DNA of 64,000 nt from G963666945 sp963666945. GTDB taxonomy: Bacteria; Bacteroidota; Bacteroidia; Bacteroidales; Marinifilaceae. The translations under genes were made by a program, and so were the position numbers. The stretch is from positions 1 through 64,000 of the forward strand of contig CAXXRT010000019.1 in the NCBI GenBank assembly GCA_963666945.2, in the 5' to 3' direction. Shown piece after piece: positions 1 to 12,056 of this stretch. The notes under the pieces are model-generated. The model was not told where the DNA came from. It saw only the letters and a program-made list of their open reading frames with translations, and did not search any database. The first letter of the stretch is position 1; each line of letters opens with the position of its first letter.

Positions 1-973
1 ACTTTTTGAGGAATGCTGTATTATCTATTTATTCTTACGAATTCAACTCTGCGATTATTGGCCTTTCCTTCTGGTGTAGAATTTGTATCAATAGGCTTTC
101 TTTAATACTTTTCTTTTTTTTGCCTGTGATTTTTGATAATTTTGATGAAATTCCTAGGAGTTTTTATACATATTGTTTTTTGCTTTGATATCACTCTATT
201 TATCTGCAGATTTAAATAGTAGATACCTGCTTTTTGTAAGTAATTGTTTTTTGGTATAACAATTATCAAAACGCAAAGGGATGTATTTAATCTTTTCATA
301 TGACACTTTATTGGCTAGTCCCTTTCCCATTTAGTTTTGCCAATTGCGTTTGTTACGTCGTTTATAAAATACCATGTATATTTGATTCGCATTTTTTGTA
401 ATTCTCCATAGGTTAACTTTTGAACATGAAAGAGATTTATTATTTTTTAGGCCTTAGGAAAACACTTATTTACCCCCTTATTTATTGAATTCTTTATATC
501 AAGTGTAATCTTTTTTACAGTACATCTTGGCTTTGTTGGTAGTTCCTTAAATATTGATATAGCTTATCCTGCTTTGGTTCTTTTTATAAAAGGCATTTTT
601 GATTTTAAGTTGCTTTATTTGTTAATATCGTATATAGTTATCCATTTGATTCTATTTGTTATCTAAGCCTGGATTCATGTGAATAGACTGCTCGTTCTCT
701 AATTGGAAAATATTGAAAGCTTACGCCGGCATGAAAGCCTTTAGATGCTAATTCCTCATTTTTATATTTCTTTTGGATAATATTTATTTATAAATATAAA
801 TTGCGAGATCAGCGATATCAAGCTTTATTATTTCAAAATATTCAAATAATTTTTCGGGTAGAATAACTTTTAAAAGAGTCGATATTTAGAATTTTTTTAT
901 CTTCTTTTTTTTAATCTTTTTAGATTACAAAGATTGAATTTGTTTTTTTATTCCCAGCTTTTTGAAATGATCT
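1..973 (-). pseudogene. Decayed ISL3/ISAon1-type insertion sequence, truncated by window start
   Basis: This AT-rich stretch has no open reading frame of useful length but aligns by eye, in order, with the intact element at 6690-8133. Positions 190-310 match the middle of the DDE transposase gene, 540-660 match the part around 7395-7525, 680-900 match the N-terminal reading frame, and 950-973 match the right terminal repeat. About 290 bp spanning the junction of the two transposase frames is missing, and the rest is full of indels and stops. The orientation is the same as the intact copy. The left end probably lies before the window. It is a dead relic. Confidence 0.75.
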
Positions 974-1368
974 AAGATATTTCAATATTACTGTTAATCT
1001 ACTAGTTTGTTTTTTGTAATTAGTGTCTGCAAATAAATGTATTTTAAGCCATGTTTATCTTTTTTTGTCGCAATTCAAAAGTAGAAATTCGTGGTGATTA
1101 TCTAAAATCTGCTGTTTGGTGAATTTTTATTGGACACTAATGAATTAATATATGCTGTATATTTAATGGAGAATAAAGATGGTCATATTTTAATTTATTG
1201 CTTAAGTCAACTATGTTGGGATTATTTTTTTTATAAGTATTTTAGTGAAATTATTTTCTGGTATGTGATGTATGATATCTATTTCATCTTTTCTAAAACA
1301 AAAACAGAAATTAATCGTTCATACAATCAGAGTGTTAAGAAAAAGTTTCAAATAAAGTGTTGGATATA

Positions 1369-1400
1369 TTTGTTTGGTAAGAAAAATTGCCCTTATTTTG
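1369..1400 (+). promoter_or_regulatory. Candidate rRNA promoter P1
   Basis: TTTG at 1369-1372 is followed after 20 bases by TTATTTTG at 1393-1400, one mismatch from the Bacteroidota -7 consensus TAnnTTTG. Just downstream is CATCCGCTTTC, nearly the same sequence that follows the second candidate at 1603-1610. The shared layout suggests tandem rRNA promoters. Confidence 0.45.
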
Positions 1401-1450
1401 CATCCGCTTTCGAGAGAGAGGGCAGGCAACAGAAGGGATGACAGGAGGGT

Positions 1451-1474
1451 TTGAGATGTTGAGATGTTGAGATG
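1451..1474. repeat. Three tandem copies of TTGAGATG
   Basis: The octamer TTGAGATG occurs three times head to tail without mismatch, between the two candidate rRNA promoters. Its role is unknown. It could be a slippage-prone spacer or a protein-binding array. Confidence 0.8.
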
Positions 1475-1578
1475 TATTGTAGAAAGGAAAAGTTCGCAGT
1501 AGCGATATTTTCTCTGAAACGATAACAAAATACTGAAAGGCAAAAGCGAAAAACTTTTTGAAAAAAACTTCAGAAACA

Positions 1579-1610
1579 TTTGGAGTGAAAAGAAAAAAGA
1601 CATACTTTTG
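1579..1610 (+). promoter_or_regulatory. Candidate rRNA promoter P2
   Basis: TTTG at 1579-1582, a 20-base spacer and TACTTTTG at 1603-1610 form a full match to the Bacteroidota housekeeping promoter (TTTG, then TAnnTTTG). It is followed by TCCCCGCTTTC. The 16S gene begins about 220 bases downstream, a normal leader length. Confidence 0.65.
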
Positions 1611-1727
1611 TCCCCGCTTTCAAACGATAACAGAGAGATAGAGAAGGTCAACGGACCGAAAAGAGAGGGAAGCAAAACTACTGACAAAGAGAAGGATTGA
1701 GTAGGAGAGATAAGTCAGCAATATAAC

Positions 1728-1736
1728 GTTCTTTGA
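1728..1736 (+). promoter_or_regulatory. boxA-like leader element before 16S
   Basis: GTTCTTTGA lies about 95 bases before the 16S gene and recurs at 3480-3488 ahead of the 23S gene. It resembles the boxA antitermination element (TGCTCTTTAACA in E. coli). Its placement before both large rRNAs supports a role in antitermination or precursor processing. Confidence 0.5.
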
Positions 1737-1829
1737 TAATATTTAATAAGCACAAAAAACAAGGTAAGTGTAACCTGAGGATTTAGGAGATATTAATCTG
1801 TATAAGGAATAATATTTTAATTTTTTATT

Positions 1830-3358
<1,529 letters not shown>

Positions 3359-3418
3359 CTGGAGCAGATTAACTATCTGCACTTATTTTGTCTTGTGCTT
3401 ATTATTTATATATATGTA

Positions 3419-3470
3419 GGATAGCTGGAGCTATAATAAAAGAGATTAAGGTTCGATTCCTTAACTATCC
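3419..3470 (+). other. tRNA-like remnant in the 16S-23S spacer
   Basis: GGATAG at 3419-3424 can pair with CTATCC at 3465-3470 as an acceptor stem. TTAAGG-TTCGATT-CCTTAA directly before the latter forms a textbook T arm with its 7-base loop. TAGCTGGAGCTA resembles a collapsed D arm. No anticodon arm fits, and the whole is only 52 bases. It looks like a broken spacer tRNA, or a structure derived from one. Many relatives carry tRNA-Ile and tRNA-Ala here. Confidence 0.5.
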
Positions 3471-3479
3471 CCGTATAAA

Positions 3480-3488
3480 GTTCTTTGA
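3480..3488 (+). promoter_or_regulatory. boxA-like element before 23S
   Basis: GTTCTTTGA is repeated here from the 16S leader (1728-1736), about 50 bases before the 23S gene. The duplicated position ahead of each large rRNA fits a boxA antitermination or processing signal. Confidence 0.5.
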
Positions 3489-3536
3489 CATGTTGTAATC
3501 AGAATCATAAAGTAAAGAGATAATTATATCAATAAA

Positions 3537-6420
<2,884 letters not shown>

Positions 6421-6485
6421 GGTATGTTTATCCTTTTACTAAAGGATTCTGATTTCAGACATGTTGATACAAGACTTAAAGAATT

Positions 6486-6599
6486 TAAGGTGTCTATAGC
6501 ATAGGGGAACCACCTCTTCCCATACCGAACAGAGAAGTTAAGCCCTATAGCGCCGATGGTACTGCAGAAATGTGGGAGAGTAGGTCGACGCCGGCCTTA
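6486..6599 (+). rRNA. rrf: 5S ribosomal RNA
   Basis: The roughly 114-base sequence has the conserved 5S blocks CCACCTCTTCCCAT, CCGAACAGAGAAGTTAAGCC and GTGGGAGAGTAGGTCG. TAAGG and CCTTA close the terminal stem. It follows the 23S gene by 65 bases in the same transcription unit. Confidence 0.95.
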
Positions 6600-6601
6600 C
6601 A

Positions 6602-6634
6602 AAAGAGAGTTCAGTTTTTGAACTCTCTTTTTTT
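6602..6634 (+). terminator. Terminator of the rRNA operon
   Basis: AAAGAGAGTTCA at 6602-6613 pairs perfectly with TGAACTCTCTTT at 6619-6630 over a 5-base loop and runs into a T tract ending at 6634. This is a strong intrinsic terminator three bases after the 5S gene. Confidence 0.93.
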
Positions 6635-6681
6635 GTATATATACTTTTCTGGGAATGCTGGATATTCTTAATGGATCAAGC

Positions 6682-6689
6682 AATATCTC
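6682..6689. repeat. Target site duplication, left copy
   Basis: AATATCTC directly abuts the left terminal repeat and is repeated exactly at 8134-8141 next to the right one. Eight bases is the usual duplication length for ISL3-family elements. Confidence 0.85.
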
Positions 6690-6714
6690 GGATCACTTGA
6701 TATTTCTGTGGGAT
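6690..6714. repeat. Left terminal inverted repeat of the IS
   Basis: GGATCACTT-N9-GTGGGAT, in the same spacing as the reverse complement of 8109-8133. Confidence 0.85.
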
Positions 6715-6722
6715 TTTAATAT

Positions 6723-7706
6723 TTAGGCATAAATTTTAGATATTCTGTACAGGAAAAATTTAATATCAGTAACTCCTCTAAGCATAAACCTAAATGCTTT
6801 TAATTTTGCATTGAATGATTCAGCAGAAGCATTTGTACTTCTGTTATCAAAGAAGTTTAAGATATTAGCATAATGAGTATAAATGGTTGCTGAAATAGTA
6901 TTGAATGATTTAAATTCAGATTCAGTCACTTCTCTATACCAGTGAGCCAACTTAGTAAAAGCAACACCTTTATCTTTATTTTTTGAGAATATCATTCTTA
7001 ATGAATGAGTTAAGGAATATGCTTTTTTAATATCAGGGTATTGAGCAAATAAAATTCGTGCTCTTATTTTTTGACTTTCACTCCATTTTTCTGCCGATTT
7101 AAATAGCAAATACCTGCTTCTTGCTAGCAATTGCTTCTTTGAATCTCCATTCTCAAAACGGAAAGGAGTGTATTCTATCTTTTCCCATTTAGCATTATCT
7201 ATTGCATTAGTCTCCTCATTTATAGCATCCCACCTATGCTTGATTCTTATCTCTTGTAAAGCTTCATATGCTAACTTCTGCACATGAAAACGATCTATTA
7301 CCTTTGAAGCATTAGGAAAACAAGCCTTTACTATCTGATTCATTGAGTTTGCCATATCCAAAGTAACCTCTTTTACTTCATATCTTTGCTTTATTGGAAG
7401 TTTCTTAAATATAGATATCACAGATTCTGCCTTGGTGCCTTTTATCATTGCAACTATGGTGCCTTTTTGCCCTTTGGCTGCTTTATTGGTTAGTATTGTA
7501 TATAGTTCTCCATTTGAAAGAGAAGTTTCATCTATACTTAAATATTCACCTATATTATCGGGAAATAGCATCCAGTCTTCTGCATGAGATCTTTGGTCCC
7601 ATTGTGAATAATCACTAAGATGATCTTTATATTGTTGCCCTAAATGATCTCCATCAACATGATAGTAGGTACCTAAACTTCTACTGCTTACCGGGCATTT
7701 GTCCAA
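6723..7706 (-). CDS. ISL3-family (ISAon1-type) DDE transposase
   Basis: This 327-residue protein is the catalytic transposase of the element. The segment LDMANSMNQIVKACFPNA followed by VIDRFHVQKLAYEAL is the hallmark of the ISL3 DDE domain. The acidic residues in SIDETSLSNGE, LDMANS and NASAESFNAK near the C-terminus are the likely DDE triad. The best start is a TTG at 7706, inside the end of the upstream frame and in a different register, so its expression probably relies on coupling to, or frameshifting from, the N-terminal frame. It is full length, with no internal stop. Confidence 0.88.
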   Translation of the reverse strand: MDKCPVSSRSLGTYYHVDGDHLGQQYKDHLSDYSQWDQRSHAEDWMLFPDNIGEYLSIDETSLSNGELYTILTNKAAKGQKGTIVAMIKGTKAESVISIFKKLPIKQRYEVKEVTLDMANSMNQIVKACFPNASKVIDRFHVQKLAYEALQEIRIKHRWDAINEETNAIDNAKWEKIEYTPFRFENGDSKKQLLARSRYLLFKSAEKWSESQKIRARILFAQYPDIKKAYSLTHSLRMIFSKNKDKGVAFTKLAHWYREVTESEFKSFNTISATIYTHYANILNFFDNRSTNASAESFNAKLKAFRFMLRGVTDIKFFLYRISKIYA

Positions 7707-8061
7707 ATAATTCTTTTAAAAAATCCGCGAACCCCTTTGTGTAACGCGTACCCTTTGCAACTGCATCCCAGTCTCTACTGACTACTTTTCCATTGGATTC
7801 TATTTGCCACCTTCTTCTTCGTACATGTAGATACACTGCTCGTTCTCTGATGGGGAAGTCCTGTATTGTTACACTTGTATGAAAACCTTTAGATGTTAAT
7901 TTCTCTGATTCATATTCCTCTGGAGTATTATTTATCTCATCAATATAGACATGAATTGCCTGATCTGTTACATCTAGTTTTAGTATCTCAAAATATTCAA
8001 ATAATTCCTCTGGTAATAATACTCGTAAAAGTGGCTGTATTTCGGATTCCTTTATCTTCAT
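7681..8061 (-). CDS. ISAon1-type transposase N-terminal region protein
   Basis: This 126-residue first frame of the element starts with ATG at 8061. It is basic near its C-terminus (VRRRRWQIES). Two-frame elements of this type carry such a separate N-terminal protein, thought to provide DNA binding. It overlaps the DDE frame by 26 bases. The run ATTTTTTAAAAG near its end is A/T-homopolymeric, but the other frame has a TAA inside it, so a simple slip there would not join the two frames. Homologous pieces survive in the relics at 8187-8391 and 680-900. Confidence 0.82.
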   Translation of the reverse strand: MKIKESEIQPLLRVLLPEELFEYFEILKLDVTDQAIHVYIDEINNTPEEYESEKLTSKGFHTSVTIQDFPIRERAVYLHVRRRRWQIESNGKVVSRDWDAVAKGTRYTKGFADFLKELFGQMPGKQ

Positions 8062-8108
8062 CGTTTGTTATCTATTTTTTATATTACAAAGATGAAATTT
8101 GTTTTTTT

Positions 8109-8133
8109 ATCCCACAACTTTTTAAAGTGATCC
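8109..8133. repeat. Right terminal inverted repeat of the IS
   Basis: ATCCCAC-N9-AAGTGATCC mirrors the left end at 6690-6714. The same sequence with a few changes is seen at 8476-8500 and 950-973 in the two relic copies. Confidence 0.85.
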
Positions 8134-8141
8134 AATATCTC
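8134..8141. repeat. Target site duplication, right copy
   Basis: AATATCTC is an exact repeat of 6682-6689, next to the right terminal repeat of the element. Confidence 0.85.
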
Positions 8142-8148
8142 TTGGGAT

Positions 8149-8391
8149 TTAATAATTTTTCTGAATATGTACAGAGTTTATTTTAGTCTCCACATACAAA
8201 TATACTGCTCTCTCTCTTATTGGAAAATTTTGTGTTGTTAAACTAGAATGGAAGCCTTTGGAAGTTAATTTCTCTTCCTTATAAGTATCTGGTATATTAT
8301 TTATCTTATCAATATAAAAATGGATTGCCTGATCAGTTAATTCTAATTTTAATATTTCAAAATATTCAAACAATTCCCCTGGAATATACAC
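8149..8391 (-). pseudogene. Truncated IS N-terminal-region gene in the old copy
   Basis: The 80-residue frame matches the intact N-terminal protein over ELFEYFEILKL, TDQAIHFYIDKINN and FPIRERAVYLYV. After about residue 63 it runs into a tail (ETKINSVHIQKNY) encoded by the element's left-end sequence. This is the product of an internal deletion, not a functional gene. Confidence 0.8.
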
Positions 8392-8611
8392 GTAAAAGTG
8401 GCTGGATTTCGGTTTCCTTTATCTTCATCTTTTGTTATCTGTTTTTAGAACTACAAAGATGAAATTTGTTTCTTAATCCCCCAACTTTTTAAAGTGCTCC
8501 ATTTGTAGATTAATTACTCAGTTAAACCTCTGTGATTTTTTAGGCAGTATATTTTATGAATATTTTTTGTGTATTTTAAGCGTGTAGGAAATTCCTTTAT
8601 ATTATATCTTT

Positions 8612-9748
8612 CTAATATTTGATGAATCTCTCTATTCTTTTTATAGCTTCTGCTATTTCCTTTTCTTCTCTTGCAATATTAATTCTTATATAATTGCTGC
8701 AATTTTTAGAGAAATGAATTCCTGGAATTACAGCTACTTTTTCTTTTGTATAAAGATCCATTGCAAATTCAAAACCATCCGTATATTTTCCCGGAAGTTT
8801 AGCCCAAATGAAATACCCTCCCTTAGTTTTAGGTATTTTAAATCCAAGTTCTGTTAATTTTCTTGAAAGATAGTTGAATGATTTATGAAGTTTTTTCCGC
8901 AAATTACTTACGTAATCTTTGCCGAATTCACTTTCATTAATATATCTGGAAAGTGCCACCTGCAGTACTGAAGGGGAGCAAAGTCCTATATAGTCATGGA
9001 TATTCCGGAGTTTCGGCATATGTATTGGATGAGCTATCATATAGCCAATTCTCCATCCGGTAATAGAAAATACCTTTGAGAAGGAGTTTGTGTAAAATAT
9101 CCTTTTATTAGGATTTTCTATAGGTATGTAAGGTTTTTCTTCAAAATACAGCTCATTATATACAGCATCTAGTATAATGTAAAAATCATACTTCTCACCA
9201 ATTTCTATTATACTATCAAATTCTTCTTTACTCCAGAATCTTCCATAAGGATTTCCAGGTGTGTTGATAAAAATAACTTTTACGTTATTGTTTGTAATTA
9301 TTGATTGAAGTTTGTTAAAATCTATTTTACCATTTTTATCATATTCAAAGCTGATAAAGTTATTGTGGAAGATCTTAGGTAGGTTGTTGTATACTTCATA
9401 TACTGGGTCAAATGCTAGTGAAGTAAAGTCATCTTCCAGGATTCCCATTAGATAAGAGTATATTATTGTCAGGGCTTCGGTGCCACCATTTGTGATAAGA
9501 AAATTCTCTGGTTTGTAGTCAGAATACTGAGAGTAGTGTTCAGCTAATCCCTTGAGAAGATCTTTATTTCCTGTTCCTGGAGCATATTGATGAATTGGTT
9601 CAAAACATACCTCACTTAGAATTTGAAGTAATTCAATTGGTGGCATAAATCCCGGTATTCCTTGTGCCAGATTTATTCCTCCATGCTCCTTAACCTGATT
9701 ACTCATGTAACTTATATATGATCCTGTCGGTTTTGTATATTTATTCAT
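8612..9748 (-). CDS. Class I/II PLP-dependent aminotransferase (methionine/kynurenine type)
   Basis: This 378-residue fold-type I aminotransferase is cytoplasmic. INLAQGIPGF near the N-terminus, NTPGNPYGRFW (substrate and cofactor contacts) and NSFSKVFSITGWRIGY with the Schiff-base lysine place it in the family of the E. coli methionine aminotransferase YbdL and the kynurenine aminotransferases. The exact amino donor cannot be read from sequence. TAAATTTG (- strand, 9771-9778) just upstream fits a -7 element, so it is probably transcribed alone. Its length is normal and both ends look complete. Confidence 0.85.
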   Translation of the reverse strand: MNKYTKPTGSYISYMSNQVKEHGGINLAQGIPGFMPPIELLQILSEVCFEPIHQYAPGTGNKDLLKGLAEHYSQYSDYKPENFLITNGGTEALTIIYSYLMGILEDDFTSLAFDPVYEVYNNLPKIFHNNFISFEYDKNGKIDFNKLQSIITNNNVKVIFINTPGNPYGRFWSKEEFDSIIEIGEKYDFYIILDAVYNELYFEEKPYIPIENPNKRIFYTNSFSKVFSITGWRIGYMIAHPIHMPKLRNIHDYIGLCSPSVLQVALSRYINESEFGKDYVSNLRKKLHKSFNYLSRKLTELGFKIPKTKGGYFIWAKLPGKYTDGFEFAMDLYTKEKVAVIPGIHFSKNCSNYIRINIAREEKEIAEAIKRIERFIKY

Positions 9749-9770
9749 ATCTTTCTCTTTTCGTGGAGAC

Positions 9771-9778
9771 CAAATTTA
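9771..9778 (-). promoter_or_regulatory. -7 element of the aminotransferase gene
   Basis: On the - strand this reads TAAATTTG, a full match to TAnnTTTG, 23 bases before the start codon. I see no convincing -33 TTTG at the usual distance. Confidence 0.5.
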
Positions 9779-9862
9779 GTAAAAAGCTTTTAATGCCATG
9801 TATATATGTAAGTACTAATGTAGTATTATTCAGAATTAGTATATCTAAGTCGAAAGATCAGC

Positions 9863-9892
9863 AAAAAAATAGGCCACCCTTTTGAGGTAGCC
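9863..9892 (-). terminator. Terminator downstream of dnaK
   Basis: On the - strand GGCTACC (9886-9892) pairs with GGTGGCC (9872-9878), including one G-U pair, and is followed by seven U (9863-9869). It lies 25 bases after the dnaK stop. Confidence 0.8.
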
Positions 9893-9916
9893 CATTATTT
9901 ATGATTTATAGTAAAA

Positions 9917-11821
9917 TTATTTTACCTCCTCAAAGTCAACATCAGTTACTTCTTCGTCTTTTGTAGAAGTTTGTCCCTGAGTCTGACCAGCATCAGTACC
10001 TGGGGCACCTTGCTGCTGTGCTTGTGCATTGTACATTTCCTGAGATGCTGCCTGGAAAACATTATTGAGTTCTTCAATAGATTTATTGATAGCATCAATG
10101 TCTTCTGATTTGTGAGCATCCTTAAGTTTTTGTAATGAGTCCTCAATAGGCTTTTTCTTATCAGCAGGAAGTTTATCACCAAACTCTTTAAGTTGTTTTT
10201 CTGTTTGGAATATCATGCTGTCAGCCTTATTTATTGTATCAATTTTTTCTTTTGCCTTATTATCGGCTTCAGCGTTTGCTGCAGCCTCTTCTTTCATACG
10301 TTTGATATCATCGTCAGAAAGACCAGAAGAAGCCTCAATTCGGATTGACTGCTCTTTTCCTGTAGCCTTATCTTTAGCTTGTACGTGTAAGATACCGTTG
10401 GCATCGATATCGAAACTTACTTCAATCTGTGGAATACCTCTAGGTGCTGGTGGTAGTCCATCAAGGTGGAAACGTCCGATAGTTTTATTATCCTTAGCCA
10501 TCGGTCTTTCTCCCTGAAGAACGTGAATTTCAACTGAAGGTTGATTATCTGCAGCGGTTGAGAAAGTTTCCGATTTTTTAGTAGGAATAGTAGTGTTGGC
10601 ATCAATTAGTTTTGTCATTACACCACCAAGAGTTTCAATACCAAGAGAAAGAGGTGTTACATCGAGAAGAAGAACATCTTTTACTTCTCCAGTAAGTACA
10701 CCACCCTGAATAGCAGCACCTACAGCAACGACTTCATCAGGGTTAACTCCTTTTGAGGGAGCTTTTCCAAAGAATGCCTGAACTTTTTCCTGAATAGCAG
10801 GAATACGAGTAGAACCTCCAACAAGAATTACTTCGTCAATATCAGAAGTTGACATATTTGCATCACGTAAAGCAAGTTTACATGGCTCAATAACAGCATG
10901 AATTAAACTGTCGGCTAATTGCTCAAATTGAGCTCTTGATAAAGTTTTAACAAGGTGTTTTGGAATTCCATCAACAGGAATAATATAAGGAAGATTGATT
11001 TCAGTACTAGTAGCACTGGAAAGTTCAATCTTAGCTTTTTCAGCAGCTTCTTTAAGTCTTTGAAGAGCCATAGCGTCTTTTCTCAAGTCAACTCTTTCAT
11101 CTTTTAAGAATTCGTCTGCCAACCAGTCAATTATTACCTGATCAAAGTCATCTCCACCAAGGTGTGTGTCACCATTAGTTGATTTCACTTCGAATACACC
11201 TTCCCCAAGTTCAAGAATAGAGATATCGAAAGTACCACCACCAAGGTCGAATACTGCGATTTTCATATCTTTGTCCTGTTTGTCAAGACCGTAAGCAAGT
11301 GAAGCAGCTGTTGGCTCATTGATTATACGACGAACTTTAAGTCCAGCAATCTCACCAGCTTCTTTAGTAGCCTGACGCTGAGAATCGTTGAAATAAGCAG
11401 GAACAGTAATAACTGCTTCTGTCACTTCTTGTCCTAAATAGTCTTCAGCAGTTTTTTTCATTTTCTGAAGTACCATTGCAGAAATTTCCTGTGGAGAGTA
11501 TTGTCTATCGTCAATAACTACTCTTGGAGTACTATTGTCGCCTTTTATTACTTTATAAGGGACTCTTTGTATTTCTTTAGATAAATTTTCATAAGGTTCA
11601 CCCATAAAACGTTTAATAGAAGATATGGTTTTATGAGGATTAGTGATAGCCTGACGTTTAGCAGGATCGCCTACTTTTCTTTCTCCATTTTCTACGAAAG
11701 CAACAATAGAAGGAGTAGTTCTTTTACCTTCATTGTTAGAAATAACAACAGGTTCGTTCCCTTCCATTACAGATACACAAGAGTTTGTAGTACCTAAGTC
11801 AATTCCAATAATTTTACCCAT
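9917..11821 (-). CDS. dnaK: Molecular chaperone DnaK (Hsp70)
   Basis: This 634-residue protein is the ATP-dependent chaperone that folds and refolds cytoplasmic proteins with DnaJ and GrpE. The nucleotide-binding domain starts with GIDLGTTNSC and includes FDLGGGTFDISIL. The linker VLLLDVTPLSLGIET leads into the substrate-binding domain. The C-terminal lid ends in a Gln/Gly-rich tail with EEVTDVDFEE. The length is typical. Neither dnaJ nor grpE is adjacent, and I see no CIRCE operator upstream, so heat control must work some other way. A terminator follows directly. Confidence 0.98.
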   Translation of the reverse strand: MGKIIGIDLGTTNSCVSVMEGNEPVVISNNEGKRTTPSIVAFVENGERKVGDPAKRQAITNPHKTISSIKRFMGEPYENLSKEIQRVPYKVIKGDNSTPRVVIDDRQYSPQEISAMVLQKMKKTAEDYLGQEVTEAVITVPAYFNDSQRQATKEAGEIAGLKVRRIINEPTAASLAYGLDKQDKDMKIAVFDLGGGTFDISILELGEGVFEVKSTNGDTHLGGDDFDQVIIDWLADEFLKDERVDLRKDAMALQRLKEAAEKAKIELSSATSTEINLPYIIPVDGIPKHLVKTLSRAQFEQLADSLIHAVIEPCKLALRDANMSTSDIDEVILVGGSTRIPAIQEKVQAFFGKAPSKGVNPDEVVAVGAAIQGGVLTGEVKDVLLLDVTPLSLGIETLGGVMTKLIDANTTIPTKKSETFSTAADNQPSVEIHVLQGERPMAKDNKTIGRFHLDGLPPAPRGIPQIEVSFDIDANGILHVQAKDKATGKEQSIRIEASSGLSDDDIKRMKEEAAANAEADNKAKEKIDTINKADSMIFQTEKQLKEFGDKLPADKKKPIEDSLQKLKDAHKSEDIDAINKSIEELNNVFQAASQEMYNAQAQQQGAPGTDAGQTQGQTSTKDEEVTDVDFEEVK

Positions 11822-12056
11822 TTTGTATTTATTTAATTTTATTAGATTTTCAGTTTTTAATACGTTTTAATTAAAACAAATGCTATGCCATAATAAAATA
11901 TTGACGTATATATGAAAAAATGACTAAAATTTGGCTAAAAGACACAATCTACATGTCAGTTTTATGACATAAAGTCATGTGTTTGATCTTAGGTATTATT
12001 GCAGATAACAATTGTAAAATATAAATGTGGTATTATTAAAAGAGTATTGAAAAAGA

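Larger units (their letters stand above)
974..1829 (+). other. rRNA operon leader region
   Basis: No credible protein gene lies in these roughly 850 bases. Short open frames here have no recognisable domain and uneven composition. The second half is purine-rich and contains two similar promoter candidates, a short tandem repeat, an 11-base repeat (AAACGATAACA at 1517-1527 and 1622-1632) and a boxA-like element just before the 16S gene. The first part, to about 1300, is AT-rich spacer in which I see nothing. Confidence 0.6.
6690..8133 (-). mobile_element. Intact ISL3-family (ISAon1-type) insertion sequence, 1444 bp
   Basis: The ends are imperfect 25-base inverted repeats. Each reads GGATCACTT, nine variable bases, then GTGGGAT (6690-6714, and 8109-8133 on the other strand). 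An exact 8-base duplication AATATCTC flanks them (6682-6689 and 8134-8141). The element carries two overlapping frames on the - strand, a small N-terminal-region protein and a DDE transposase. Intact ends, frames and duplication point to a recent insertion. It landed in the left end of an older relative and lies just after the rRNA operon terminator. Confidence 0.9.
6673..8500 (-). mobile_element. Old, internally deleted ISL3/ISAon1-type element, split by a newer copy
   Basis: Removing the newer element (6690-8133) and one target copy leaves about 376 bp with both ends of an element of the same family. The left end is GGATCA plus the start of the terminal repeat at 6673-6689, continuing at 8142-8180. 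The right terminal repeat is at 8476-8500. Between them remains only a piece of the N-terminal frame at 8187-8391, fused to left-end sequence by a deletion. The size and structure resemble a non-autonomous, MITE-like derivative. No clear target duplication is left around 6673 and 8500. Confidence 0.7.

Noticed and set aside
6..299. Small open frames at the window start
   Set aside because: This stretch aligns with transposase DNA in the - direction with many indels. The frames are remnants of that decay.
1130..1687. Open frames of 103 (+) and 122 (-) residues in the rRNA leader
   Set aside because: They overlap each other and both promoter candidates, and they have no recognisable features.
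3361..3536. A functional tRNA-Ile or tRNA-Ala in the 16S-23S spacer
   Set aside because: Only a 52-base structure without an anticodon arm is present.
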